A stretch of DNA of 64,000 bases from Bacteroides salyersiae WAL 10018 = DSM 18765 = JCM 12988 (GTDB taxonomy: Bacteria; Bacteroidota; Bacteroidia; Bacteroidales; Bacteroidaceae): positions 1,571,207 to 1,635,206 of the forward strand of contig NZ_KB905466.1 of assembly GCF_000381365.1 (NCBI RefSeq), in the 5' to 3' direction. The position numbers and the translations under genes were made by a program. Numbering within the stretch: the first letter of the stretch is position 1; every line of letters starts with the position of its first letter. The notes below the pieces were generated by a model. It was not told the origin of the DNA and did not search any database. It saw nothing but the letters and a program-made list of their open reading frames with translations. Shown in pieces: positions 6,377-14,597 of the stretch.

Positions 6377-6985
6377 TCACGCTTTTAATAATGAATATAT
6401 ATAGCGAAAATTGCTTGCCAGTTCTTCCACATCAAGCCCATTTAAATAAGCCTGCTCGTATGATAAGCCGAAATACATTTGTCTGAACATGGTAGCAGCC
6501 CTTTTAACATCCGTATCGGGGCGTATTTCTCCGTTATTCTTTGCTTTCTGTATGATATTCATCCAAAGGTCGTAATCCTGTTTGAAAAAATGTGCAGTCT
6601 TTTCCTGAATATCAGGGTAGTACATTCTAACTTGCGTAAAAAAGTGGTAATAATAAAAATTAGGGCTACATCCATAGGGATTATTGCCATCGTCCATAAG
6701 TTCCACCAACCGTTTCATGGTGATATTTACCCCCTTTATATACTGTTCGATAAACTCTGCCAGCGTACATTCAGTACTATCGAATTTATTTTTCGGGTGA
6801 TGTGTTTGAAATATGAATTTATCCACCACAGCCACAAACAAGTCTTGTTTGTGAGGGAAATAATGAACAATGCCAGTCCTTGCCAGCCCGCAGGCTTTGG
6901 CAATTTCTGTAAAGCTCGCTTTCTCATAGTTCATCTTCACAAAAACTTTAAATGCGTTTTCCAGCACTTCATCCCGGTTAGTTAT
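6377..6985 (-). CDS. TetR/AcrR-family transcriptional regulator
   Basis: The protein is about 202 aa from ATG 6985; the open frame begins at GTG 7018. The N-terminal helix-turn-helix spans about residues 5-50 (FTEIAKACGLARTGIVHYFPHKQDLF), the classic TetR DNA-binding pattern. The rest is the helical ligand-binding and dimer domain, with no recognisable ligand. A -7-like element (TATCTTCG on the minus strand, 7021-7028) would start transcription just upstream of the ATG, favouring the shorter protein. It lies 98 bp upstream of, and in line with, the recombinase ATG, with an inverted repeat between them. It may therefore control the recombinase and the cassette genes downstream. That role is inferred from position only. 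Confidence 0.87.
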   Translation of the reverse strand: MTNRDEVLENAFKVFVKMNYEKASFTEIAKACGLARTGIVHYFPHKQDLFVAVVDKFIFQTHHPKNKFDSTECTLAEFIEQYIKGVNITMKRLVELMDDGNNPYGCSPNFYYYHFFTQVRMYYPDIQEKTAHFFKQDYDLWMNIIQKAKNNGEIRPDTDVKRAATMFRQMYFGLSYEQAYLNGLDVEELASNFRYIYSLLKA

Positions 6986-7166
6986 CATATCACATACAGA
7001 TTTTATATTTTCAATCACGAAGATACACTTTTTCTCCTGTTTTATTAGCAGCTAATAAAACATTCTGTAAAGCTATTTTAGGACAAGTCAAAAGTTAGGT
7101 GCAAGGTGCAAGCATATATTTATATATATAGCTTGCACCTAAGTTGAAATATTAATAATCAAACAC

Positions 7167-7197
7167 TTGCATAATTCAAAATGATTGCGTACTTTTG
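7167..7197 (+). promoter_or_regulatory. Bacteroides-type promoter of ncRNA copy 1
   Basis: TTGC (7167-7170) and TACTTTTG (7190-7197) are 19 bp apart, matching the -33/-7 pattern of the primary sigma factor. The equivalent position in copy 2 (TATTCTTTTG) is a poorer match. Confidence 0.6.
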
Positions 7198-7203
7198 AAC
7201 CCA

Positions 7204-7393
7204 AGATAAATGGAGACAGACATCTGCCAAAAGCAGACAGAAACCTATAAAAAAGTTAGTATCCAAATCGTACCCCCTCAAAAGGGTAAGGATAGATAAA
7301 ATATTGATATTTAGGATAGTGAACCGGATAGGTTAAAGACCCAGGCGGATCACTGAAAACAAAATTAAGCCTCTGATTTTCAGGGGCTTTTTT
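7204..7393 (+). ncRNA. candidate structured small RNA, copy 1
   Basis: About 190 nt between the promoter at 7167-7197 and an intrinsic terminator (7367-7393: 10-bp stem AAGCCTCTGA/TCAGGGGCTT, then T6). There is no ORF. Internal stems are TCTGC/GCAGA near the 5' end and AACCTAT/ATAGGTT enclosing TATCC/GGATA. The corresponding stems in copy 2 have different bases but can still pair, which suggests conserved structure. GCGGATCACTGAAA near the 3' end is identical in both. The size would fit 6S RNA, but I cannot confirm that. Confidence 0.5.
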
Positions 7394-7420
7394 CTTACCC
7401 TACGGCTTTACTCCCCCATT

Positions 7421-7674
7421 ATATTTATCAAACGATATTCCTAAACATTCATTCGTTTAATAATCCATTCACGTAAAAAGGAATACCCCTCAGTAGTAGT
7501 AAATAGAAACAGATACAATTTGCGCAATATTAGCAGGTACAGATTTTCGGAACCAAGCATTAGCATAACACTATTCAATTCAAAGGAATACTTTAGAAGT
7601 GTTCTATGAACTTTCACCACTACTAAGCTAAAAGAATGTATTTCAAAAACATACTATCATTATATTTAATTGTC
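7421..7674. other. intergenic region before the DUF1016 gene
   Basis: No ORF. TAAACATTCATTCGTTTA (7442-7459) has 5-bp inverted ends and shares CATTCGTTT with the inverted repeat at 6325-6346, so it is a possible second operator for the TetR regulator. I see nothing else. Confidence 0.35.
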
Positions 7675-7682
7675 TACCTTTG
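7675..7682 (+). promoter_or_regulatory. -7 promoter element of the DUF1016 gene
   Basis: TACCTTTG is an exact TAnnTTTG match 17 bp before the ATG at 7699. It lies downstream of the earlier in-frame ATG (7636), so it decides for the later start. Confidence 0.6.
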
Positions 7683-7698
7683 CAAAAAACAAAAGTAC

Positions 7699-8793
7699 AT
7701 GAAAGATAATCCTATTATTACAATAGATAGTGAATATATAGAGTGGCTAAAAGCCATCAAACAGCAAATTCGTTCTACTAAAATACGAATGATAAAAACA
7801 GCTAATACAGAGTTGATACACTTTTATTGGCGGTTAGGACAAATAATCTCTCTAAAACTGAAAGAACAAAATTGGGGTGATAAGGTAATAAACAAGCTTT
7901 CAATAGACTTGCGCAATGAGTTTCCTGATATGCAGGGCTTTTCTCGTCAGAACCTATACTACAGTAAGAATTTTTATGAGTTTTATGCAAGACAAATGCA
8001 TATTTCACCCAATAATTCAATTGTCCCCCAAGTTGAGGGACAATTACAAATAGCTGATAATTATAAGATTATCTTTGATATTCCTTGGGGACACCAAAAG
8101 GTGATAATTAGCAAAGCTCAAAATATAGAAGAAGCATTGTTTTATGCACATCAAACTCTATCTAACAGTTGGAGCAGAAGCATTTTAGAAAATCAGTTCA
8201 AGCAACAATTCTACGAACATTACAGACAAGGACAAACAAACTTCTCGCACACCTTACCAACCCTAACAGCGGATATGGCACAGGAAGTAGTAAAAGACCC
8301 ATATTGGTTTGATTTTGTGTCTGTATCTCAAAAAGCACGAGAGCGGGATATAGAAAAACAACTTGTAACTCACATCACCCAGTTTCTTCTTGAATTGGGT
8401 AAAGGGTTTGCATTTGTAGGGGAGCAATATTGTTTGAACTTGAACAACAAGGAGTATTTCTGCGACCTCTTGTTCTATCATATACCTTTGAGAGCTTACG
8501 TCGTTATAGAGCTTAAAAATGGAAACTTTAAACCTGAACACTTGGGACAGCTAAACTTCTATCAAAACCTTATCAACAACACGCTAAGAGGAGAATATGA
8601 TAATCCGACCATAGGGATGCTACTCTGTCGAGATAAAGATAGGATTGAAGTAGAATATGCATTACAAAATATATCCTCTCCAATTGGGGTTAGCGAGTTT
8701 AATGTAAAGGAACTATTACCTGAAAACTTAAAAAGCAAGCTGCCAACAGTTGAAGAAGTTGAGGAGGAATTGAATAAATTAGTAGAAAACTAA
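7699..8793 (+). CDS. DUF1016 (YhcG-like) PDDEXK nuclease
   Basis: This 364-aa protein has two domains. Residues about 10-165 form the helical DUF1016 N-terminal domain (FYWRLGQIISLK, then FSRQNLYYSKNFYEFY). Residues about 200-345 are a PDDEXK nuclease-like domain. Its likely metal-binding residues are Asp 256 (FCDLLFYH) and the pair Glu 271 and Lys 273 (VVIELKNG), in the classic D...ExK arrangement. The family is common in restriction and defence islands, often as a solo gene; its substrate is not settled. The downstream TIR gene starts 11 bp after the stop, so the two are probably one operon. The start at 7699 follows a promoter at 7675-7682. Confidence 0.86.
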   Translation: MKDNPIITIDSEYIEWLKAIKQQIRSTKIRMIKTANTELIHFYWRLGQIISLKLKEQNWGDKVINKLSIDLRNEFPDMQGFSRQNLYYSKNFYEFYARQMHISPNNSIVPQVEGQLQIADNYKIIFDIPWGHQKVIISKAQNIEEALFYAHQTLSNSWSRSILENQFKQQFYEHYRQGQTNFSHTLPTLTADMAQEVVKDPYWFDFVSVSQKARERDIEKQLVTHITQFLLELGKGFAFVGEQYCLNLNNKEYFCDLLFYHIPLRAYVVIELKNGNFKPEHLGQLNFYQNLINNTLRGEYDNPTIGMLLCRDKDRIEVEYALQNISSPIGVSEFNVKELLPENLKSKLPTVEEVEEELNKLVEN

Positions 8794-8804
8794 TATAATA
8801 TTTC

Positions 8805-9656
8805 ATGGAAAATAAAAAATGGGATGCTTTTATATCTCATGCATCAGAGGATAAAGATAGTATTGTTAGAGAATTAACAACAGAATTACAAAAATTTCAT
8901 CTAAAAGTTTGGTATGATGAATTTTCCTTAAATGTAGGGGACAGCCTATCTAAATCTATTGATGAAGGATTAATATATTCAAATTTCGGTATTATTATTA
9001 TATCTCCTGATTTTTTAAAAAAGAGATGGACTGATTACGAATACAGATCTCTCCTCTCCAAAGAAATCGATGGACAAAAAATTATACTTCCTATTTGGCA
9101 CAACATTACAAAAGAAGAAATACGGAAATACTCACTCTATCTATCTGATAAATTTGCATTAGACTCATCTAAAGAATCAACTAGACAGCTCACAATAAAA
9201 CTATTGAAAGTTATTAGACCTGATATTTATCAAGATTTATGCCGCTACATTTCATTTAAAAAGTTAATAGCAAATAGTGAATCAGTCGTTGTAAATAGAA
9301 GTGAACTTAAACATCCCAAAGAAAGAAACAGTATACTATCTAAACAATTACTAGTTCGAGCTAAATCTATATTTTATGGAATCGGACAGAATTTATCCAT
9401 GTCTCTCAATGAAAGTATATATAACTATGAATTGGATATTAGACCTGAAAGAGAGATACAAACATGGGAAATTATGAACAGTTGCTATCTAGAATTTATC
9501 CATAAGCACAACATTAGTGATCTAGTAATAAAAAAAGAAATAACTAAAGTACTGGTGACCTTCTCTATTGGTAAAATACCTTCAACAACTATCTTGTCAG
9601 AAGAACAAATAATAGAAATTACAAAACTGTGGAGTAACAATATTTACGAATATTAA
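8805..9656 (+). CDS. TIR-domain protein, putative NADase defence effector
   Basis: The 283-aa protein has an N-terminal TIR domain at about residues 5-125: WDAFISHASEDKD (strand A and box 1), VWYDEFSLNVGDSLSKSIDEGL, then IIIISPDFLKKRWTDYEY. Glu 79 sits where catalytic TIRs have their NAD-hydrolysing glutamate. The C-terminal 150 residues are helical and unrecognised, possibly a sensor or oligomerisation region. In bacteria TIR proteins often kill or stall infected cells by consuming NAD. Here it follows a DUF1016 nuclease with an 11-bp gap, inside a block flanked by direct repeats. A joint anti-phage role is inference. Signals for secretion are absent. Confidence 0.85.
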   Translation: MENKKWDAFISHASEDKDSIVRELTTELQKFHLKVWYDEFSLNVGDSLSKSIDEGLIYSNFGIIIISPDFLKKRWTDYEYRSLLSKEIDGQKIILPIWHNITKEEIRKYSLYLSDKFALDSSKESTRQLTIKLLKVIRPDIYQDLCRYISFKKLIANSESVVVNRSELKHPKERNSILSKQLLVRAKSIFYGIGQNLSMSLNESIYNYELDIRPEREIQTWEIMNSCYLEFIHKHNISDLVIKKEITKVLVTFSIGKIPSTTILSEEQIIEITKLWSNNIYEY

Positions 9657-9658
9657 TT

Positions 9659-9973
9659 TTAGGTGCAAGGTGCAAGCATATATATATATGTATATATAGC
9701 TTGCACCTAAGTTGAAATATTAATAATCAAAGACTTGCGTATTTTTAAAAGAATGTATTCTTTTGAACCCAAGATATAAGCAGACAGGCACTGGACAGAA
9801 GTGGACAGTTTTTTAGGACTAAAACGTGATAGGTACAAAGCTTATAACTCCAAAGATATTGATTTATAGGAGAATATACCGCTTGGTTCATGAACCAAGC
9901 GGATCACTGAAATAAAATTAAGCCTCTGAATTTCAGGGGCTTTTTTCTTACCCTACGGCTTTACTCCCCCATT
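9659..9973. repeat. long direct repeat, copy 2 (partner 7095-7420)
   Basis: About 315 bp. The first ~80 bp and last ~70 bp are nearly identical to copy 1. The middle is alignable but diverged, and includes a perfect 24-nt palindrome (9879-9902; half-site CCGCTTGGTTCA) where copy 1 has only a weak stem. Confidence 0.9.
9770..9946 (+). ncRNA. candidate structured small RNA, copy 2
   Basis: Same layout as copy 1: a 5' stem (CACT/AGTG replacing TCTGC/GCAGA), a central ACTCC/GGAG stem, the palindrome at 9879-9902, the shared GCGGATCACTGAAA block and an identical terminator (stem 9920-9942, then T-run). Its -7 element is weaker than in copy 1, so it may be expressed differently or be a decaying copy. 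Confidence 0.42.
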
Positions 9974-10140
9974 CCGGATTCTCGTCTTCTCTCCATAATA
10001 CAAAAACGTTCTGTTTCGATTTCAGATTAAAGTACAGTCAAAGAAAAAGTATAAAAAGAAAGTTTTTTATATTGAAAATACAAGACATACGAAGATCCAC
10101 ACAATCAACTAATTATCAATAAATTATAAAAACCTCCATT

Positions 10141-10219
10141 TCCTCTACGAGAATCGACTCGATTCTCGTAGACAAACACATCGATTCTCGTAGAGTTCCG
10201 AGTCGTTTCTCGTAGAGGA
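10141..10219. repeat. cluster of CTACGAGAA palindromic repeats
   Basis: Four copies of a CTCGTAGAG-type element occur in 79 bp. CTACGAGAATCG (10145-10156) and CGATTCTCGTAG (10160-10171) form a 12-bp inverted repeat with a 3-nt loop. CGATTCTCGTAGAG recurs at 10182-10195 and CGTTTCTCGTAGAGGA at 10204-10219. It lies ~300 bp upstream of the GH84 gene in a gene-free stretch (9974-10519) in which I see nothing else. Confidence 0.75.
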
Positions 10220-10519
10220 GTGAACTAAATATCCATAAGATACAACAACCAATGCAAGCAAGAAAAACATATCCGACCGGAATTTGTAATAAAAACAACT
10301 CAGATTTTGATTTAAGACAACTTTTAATAGAGTGAAAATCCGATATATTTGCACATCATCTGCTAATCATAGCATAAATTAAGTGCAAATACTAAAAAAA
10401 CAAAATTATTATCATATCCCAGAACGCTCAATTGTATTATAATTAAGAGACTTTCAGTTATCCACAGAAAGTTAACGGCAATAAAGCTCAAACGAAATTT
10501 GATTTTAAATATATACTAC

Positions 10520-13093
10520 ATGAAAATGGTAAATCACAAAAACACACTGTATGCAGGAATTGCATGTATATTGATGTGCGGTAATCTATCGGCGCAAGAG
10601 ACTAATTTCGATCTGTCTTCCCAACGTTCAGAAAAACAAGATGTTTTGGCAGTGCCCGGGGAGAAAGTAGACCACCGGGGAATAATCATTAATCCTACTC
10701 CCCAAAAGCTGGTATTTAACGGAAATAGTAAATTGAATATTTCCCAAGGATTCATATTGAAAGACAAACAGAAAAAATTCACAAAAGATCTGGAGTTTGT
10801 TACGCTTAATAAGAAAGGTATAAAGTTGTCTATTGATTTTGGAAAGAAAGTAGCGGCAACACAAAATGTAAAAGAAGTATCGGGAGCTTATGCCTTAACT
10901 ATCAGCTCTAAAGGTATCTCCATTATCGGTTATGATGAAAGAGGTGCATTTTATGGTATTCAAACCTTACGGCAATTAGCAGAAAGCCCGGCAACCGTAA
11001 ACGGACAATTGCCCTACCTGGAAATCAACGATTATCCGGACTTGCCTAATCGTGGAGTAGTAGAAGGATTTTATGGCACTCCATGGTCACACGAAGTACG
11101 GATGTCTTTAATAGACTTCTACGGAAAATTCAAGATGAACACTTATCTGTACGGTCCAAAAGACGATCCTTATCACAGTTGCCCTAACTGGCGTCTCCCC
11201 TATCCGGAGAAAGAAGCCAAAAACATCCGGCAATTGATTGAGGCCTGTAACCGGAACCGCGTAGATTTCGTGTGGGCCATTCACCCGGGACAGGATATCA
11301 AATGGAATGAAGAAGATTATAACAACTTAATCAACAAATTCAATGGGATGTACGATCTCGGCGTACGCCACTTTGCTATTTTTTTCGATGACATCTCAGG
11401 GGAAGGAACTAACCCGTTGAAACAGACTGAACTATTAAATAGGTTGACCGATGATTTTGTGAAGGTAAAAGGTGATATCACTCCACTCACGGTATGCCCG
11501 ACTGATTATTCCAAACTTTGGGCAAATCCGACTCCGGAAGGAAGTCTTGCCATTTACGGTAAAACATTGTATCCGGAAATAAAAGTATTCTGGACAGGCG
11601 ATGTAGTCTGTAGCGACCTGACAAAAGAGACATTGGAATTTGTAAACTCACGAATCAAGCGTCCTGCATATTTCTGGTGGAACTATCCGGTGACAGATTA
11701 TGTGCGCAACATTCTCCTGCAAGGTCCGGTTTATGGCCTAAACACCTCATTAACAGAAAAAGATGTTTGTGGAGTCATCAGTAACCCAATGGAACATGGC
11801 GAGGCTTCCAAACTGGCACTATATGGTGTAGCTGACTACACTTGGAATATGGCAGCCTACAATGCAATCGACAACTGGGAAAGAGGGTTGAGCGAACTAA
11901 TACCGCAAGCAAGAGAGGACTACCGGAGATTTGCCATCCACTCAAGTGATACGGAAACCGGTTATCGCCGTGACGAATCTTGGGAAACAAAAACATTCCG
12001 ACTTACTGATTGGACGGAGGAAACCGCACAAGCCTTAGAAGAAGAATTCAAGAAGATAGAAAACGTACCCGCCAATCTGGAAAAAGGATGTACCAACAAG
12101 AAGTTACTGAAAGAATTGCGTCCGTGGTTGACAGAATTCGGCAAATTGGGAACGAGAGGAAAGCGGGCTATAGAACTTGCACGTATCTATCGTTCCAACC
12201 AGGATGACGCACTCTTCTGGAGTAAATTCGTACAAAACCTAATGACGAAAGAGGAACGTAAGAACTACGATGCTCATAAGTCGGGCACCATGAAATTACA
12301 ACCTTTTTACGAAAATACGATGGATGACATGGCACATGGATTCCTGAAAAAACTGAGCGGTGAGATTCCGATGGATTACAAAGGTATCGGTTCGTTCGCA
12401 AATTCCGGTACAATCCAGACCAAATTGATGCTTGACAGAGACACCACTACTTATTATACTTCCGGCATGGCTCAAAAAGCCGGAGACTGGATTGGTGTCG
12501 ATTTAAGAACCATCCGTGATGTATCTGAGATATCCATCCTCCAAGGAAGAAATTCAGTGGATGATGTCGATTATTTCGACCACGCCATATTAGAATGTTC
12601 AGAAGACGGAAAGACTTGGAAGCCTTTGACAGAAGAGTTAAAACAACAATATATTATCCAATGGCAAGGAGGAGCTGTAAAAGCCCGTTATGTCCGGTTG
12701 AGAAGATTGGATTCCAAACGTACAAACTATGCTTCCATCCGCTCGTTTGAGGTAAATCCACTTCGCATAGAGGATTTAAGATTCAAGTTGCAAACAGAAA
12801 ATCCAGAACAGGCACTTTATGCATTTGATAAGAACTTAGGTACATCATTCAAATCCAAGGACCAAGATTGCCTGGAATTCGAAGTAGCAAAAGGCACGAA
12901 AGCATATACTCTGCTAATGAATGAACTTCCGATGCCACTGAAATGTAAACAGTTTGATGTAAAAGGGAAACTCGTGTCAGAAACATCAATCGACTCTCCT
13001 TATGCCAAGATTGAGTTATCCGGCAAAGATGTAGCAAAAGTCAGCATAGAGGGAGCGGCAGAAATATTCGAGATTATTGCCGAATCAGAATAA
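10520..13093 (+). CDS. GH84 beta-N-acetylglucosaminidase (O-GlcNAcase-like)
   Basis: The protein is 857 aa from ATG 10520; the frame is open from 10499. A signal peptide ends near CGNLSAQ. A GH20b/GH84 N-terminal domain (about 50-170) precedes the catalytic domain, which opens VVEGFYGTPWSHEVR. The paired catalytic aspartates are in FFDDISGEG (about residues 290-291 from this start). KDDPYHSCPNWRLPYP, VWAIHPGQDIKW and WTGD are further GH84 active-site motifs. After a helical region, an F5/8-type (CBM32-like) domain lies near 650-760 (GVDLRTIRDVSEISILQGRN). It is probably periplasmic or surface-exposed and removes terminal GlcNAc from host glycans. It is longer than the well-studied B. thetaiotaomicron GH84 (737 aa). 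It is monocistronic, with a terminator after the stop. Confidence 0.93.
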   Translation: MKMVNHKNTLYAGIACILMCGNLSAQETNFDLSSQRSEKQDVLAVPGEKVDHRGIIINPTPQKLVFNGNSKLNISQGFILKDKQKKFTKDLEFVTLNKKGIKLSIDFGKKVAATQNVKEVSGAYALTISSKGISIIGYDERGAFYGIQTLRQLAESPATVNGQLPYLEINDYPDLPNRGVVEGFYGTPWSHEVRMSLIDFYGKFKMNTYLYGPKDDPYHSCPNWRLPYPEKEAKNIRQLIEACNRNRVDFVWAIHPGQDIKWNEEDYNNLINKFNGMYDLGVRHFAIFFDDISGEGTNPLKQTELLNRLTDDFVKVKGDITPLTVCPTDYSKLWANPTPEGSLAIYGKTLYPEIKVFWTGDVVCSDLTKETLEFVNSRIKRPAYFWWNYPVTDYVRNILLQGPVYGLNTSLTEKDVCGVISNPMEHGEASKLALYGVADYTWNMAAYNAIDNWERGLSELIPQAREDYRRFAIHSSDTETGYRRDESWETKTFRLTDWTEETAQALEEEFKKIENVPANLEKGCTNKKLLKELRPWLTEFGKLGTRGKRAIELARIYRSNQDDALFWSKFVQNLMTKEERKNYDAHKSGTMKLQPFYENTMDDMAHGFLKKLSGEIPMDYKGIGSFANSGTIQTKLMLDRDTTTYYTSGMAQKAGDWIGVDLRTIRDVSEISILQGRNSVDDVDYFDHAILECSEDGKTWKPLTEELKQQYIIQWQGGAVKARYVRLRRLDSKRTNYASIRSFEVNPLRIEDLRFKLQTENPEQALYAFDKNLGTSFKSKDQDCLEFEVAKGTKAYTLLMNELPMPLKCKQFDVKGKLVSETSIDSPYAKIELSGKDVAKVSIEGAAEIFEIIAESE

Positions 13094-13123
13094 TTAAAAT
13101 AGAAAAAACAATAGAAGATAATC

Positions 13124-13154
13124 AAAAAAGGGGATGTTTAAAAACTCCCCTTTT
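13124..13154. terminator. bidirectional intrinsic terminator
   Basis: The stem AAAAGGGG / CCCCTTTT, with A-run before and T-run after, lies between the convergent GH84 and methyltransferase genes and can serve both. Confidence 0.7.
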
Positions 13155-13209
13155 AACACACCTTCTTCCTCTAAGAAATCAATTTTAAATACTTCTCCAT
13201 CAGTATTGG

Positions 13210-13983
13210 CTATATTTTCTTCCCAATGTAAAACACATACCCATAAAACTCCTTATATTTATAATACAATTGAGTTTCATACCGCTGATTAGCAATAAAA
13301 TCTTCAGCAACCTTATTACCAGCATATCTCCTTAAGAATATTTCTTGTGCTTCCACTTGAGGAGCATAAAAATGTTCTATCCAGCAGTTTTCCGGTAAAA
13401 TAAAACTGGCAACAGGAACATAACCGGCTTTTTGCATCTGACCGGCCTTATTGGGAATAGTATCAATCTCGGGATAGGCATCCATCCAAAAGTCGTTAAT
13501 TTCCGCAGGACGCCAGTCGGTAAACCATGAAACTTCCGAAACAGCTACGTAACCACCTTTCTTCAAATATTCCCGCCATTCATTCAGTCCACGCTGAAAA
13601 CCGATATTGTAGATTGCCCCTTCCGACCAGATTAAGTCCAACGTCTCTTTTTCAAATGGCAGATCGTCCATTGACCCGACAATGCCTTTTATCCGATTTT
13701 GCAAATGATGCAACCCTGCATTGCGATTCAAAATATCAATAAAATCGGGAAACAAATCCAGACCAAAAATCTCTCCCGGAACATGCTCACCCAACAGGAT
13801 GGTTTGCCAGCCGGTACCACAGCCAAGATCGGCAATACGAGAATGCTCATTCAGATTATCAATAAAGCTAAGAGCCTTGAGAGTCACCTCCCGGCTACCG
13901 GGTCCCTGCCGTTCGACACTGGCAAAATATTCACAGATTAAATTAAAGTCGAATTCGTGAATTGATTTATTTTCGTTACTCAT
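13210..13983 (-). CDS. class I SAM-dependent methyltransferase
   Basis: This 257-aa cytosolic protein has the SAM-binding motif I at about residues 56-64 (IADLGCGTGWQT). The acidic ribose-binding residue is in IFGLDLFPDF, and motif IV-like residues are in LDLIWSEGAIYNIGF. The substrate is unknown; the WSEGAIYNIGF stretch is typical of a Bacteroides/Firmicutes subgroup of small-molecule methyltransferases. It stands alone, convergent to the GH84 gene, and its upstream region (13984-14300) holds no other gene. The start ATG at 13983 is followed by a hydrophilic N-terminus that fits the family length. Confidence 0.87.
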   Translation of the reverse strand: MSNENKSIHEFDFNLICEYFASVERQGPGSREVTLKALSFIDNLNEHSRIADLGCGTGWQTILLGEHVPGEIFGLDLFPDFIDILNRNAGLHHLQNRIKGIVGSMDDLPFEKETLDLIWSEGAIYNIGFQRGLNEWREYLKKGGYVAVSEVSWFTDWRPAEINDFWMDAYPEIDTIPNKAGQMQKAGYVPVASFILPENCWIEHFYAPQVEAQEIFLRRYAGNKVAEDFIANQRYETQLYYKYKEFYGYVFYIGKKI

Positions 13984-14270
13984 GATGTTTTAATTTTATA
14001 ATTAAAAAAATAAAGGACAATACCCACGTAGGGTTATTGCTGATTAATTGATATATAAATATGAAAATAACTCTGACAAGAACATGCCTAAGTCAAATAA
14101 CGGATAACCTTAAGCAGAAAGCACAAAGGTTATTTACTTCACGGAATCCTTCTTAAATTTAAACATCCAAACTTTTTTAACTGTCACAAAGATAAGAACC
14201 TTTTTTATTCCGGCAAAATCTAACGATAAAAGTAGAAAAATTTAGTTCCTTTAAAAAAGACATTCCGGAA

Positions 14271-14302
14271 TTTGGTTGTCACGAAAACAATGCCCAACTT
14301 TG
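14271..14302 (+). promoter_or_regulatory. candidate Bacteroides-type promoter
   Basis: TTTG (14271-14274) and CAACTTTG (14295-14302, one mismatch to TAnnTTTG) are 20 bp apart. A terminator-like hairpin begins about 65 bp further on. Confidence 0.4.
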
Positions 14303-14308
14303 CACCGC

Positions 14309-14418
14309 AAAAATAAAGACAGACATATAATTCCTCATCGGAGGGCATTATCACAATAGTCATAGTGCCGGATAAGATGAATGGTGGAAAATCATTCGTC
14401 TTATCCGGCATCATTTTT
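14309..14418 (+). ncRNA. candidate small RNA or attenuated leader
   Basis: A possible ~110-nt transcript from the promoter at 14271-14302 ends at a strong hairpin (14365-14412, arms ending GCCGGATAA / TTATCCGGC), followed by a run of T. No convincing ORF exists on this strand. It may be a stand-alone sRNA or an attenuated leader for the small ORF and acyltransferase just downstream. Confidence 0.4.
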
Positions 14419-14470
14419 TAGAATAAGACAGAACGGTATAGAGTAAACTGAAAATTAAATATTTAAAGAA

Positions 14471-14587
14471 ATGAAAAAGGTAACCAGTAACAGTACAACA
14501 CCTGCGAAGCCAAGCTTTGCCTTTGTAAAAGCAATGACTGTCAAGTTCATTCCAAGCTTCTATACGTCCTCATGTATAACGATTTAA
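14471..14587 (+). CDS. small 38-aa peptide upstream of the acyltransferase
   Basis: The start ATG at 14471 follows an A-rich AAAGAA. The peptide begins MKKVTSNSTTPAKPSFAFVK and ends FYTSSCITI. Its stop is 10 bp before the acyltransferase ATG, so they are probably co-transcribed. The basic, proline-containing N-terminus and Ser-Ser-Cys C-terminus could suit a modified-peptide precursor or a small regulatory peptide, but I recognise no family. Evidence is the good start context, operon-like spacing and lack of an alternative explanation. Confidence 0.45.
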   Translation: MKKVTSNSTTPAKPSFAFVKAMTVKFIPSFYTSSCITI

Positions 14588-14597
14588 ATAATGTGCT

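Larger units (their letters stand above)
7095..7420. repeat. long direct repeat, copy 1 (partner 9659-9973)
   Basis: About 326 bp, nearly identical at both ends to 9659-9973 but diverged in the middle. It contains, in order, a hairpin (AGGTGCAAGC ... GCTTGCACCT), a shared stretch GTTGAAATATTAATAATCAA, a promoter-like block, a diverged structured segment and a shared terminator. The two copies bracket the nuclease/TIR gene pair. Confidence 0.9.

Noticed and set aside
14220-14414. 64-aa ORF on the minus strand
   Set aside because: It overlaps a strong hairpin and terminator, and the sequence looks like noise without promoter or domain.
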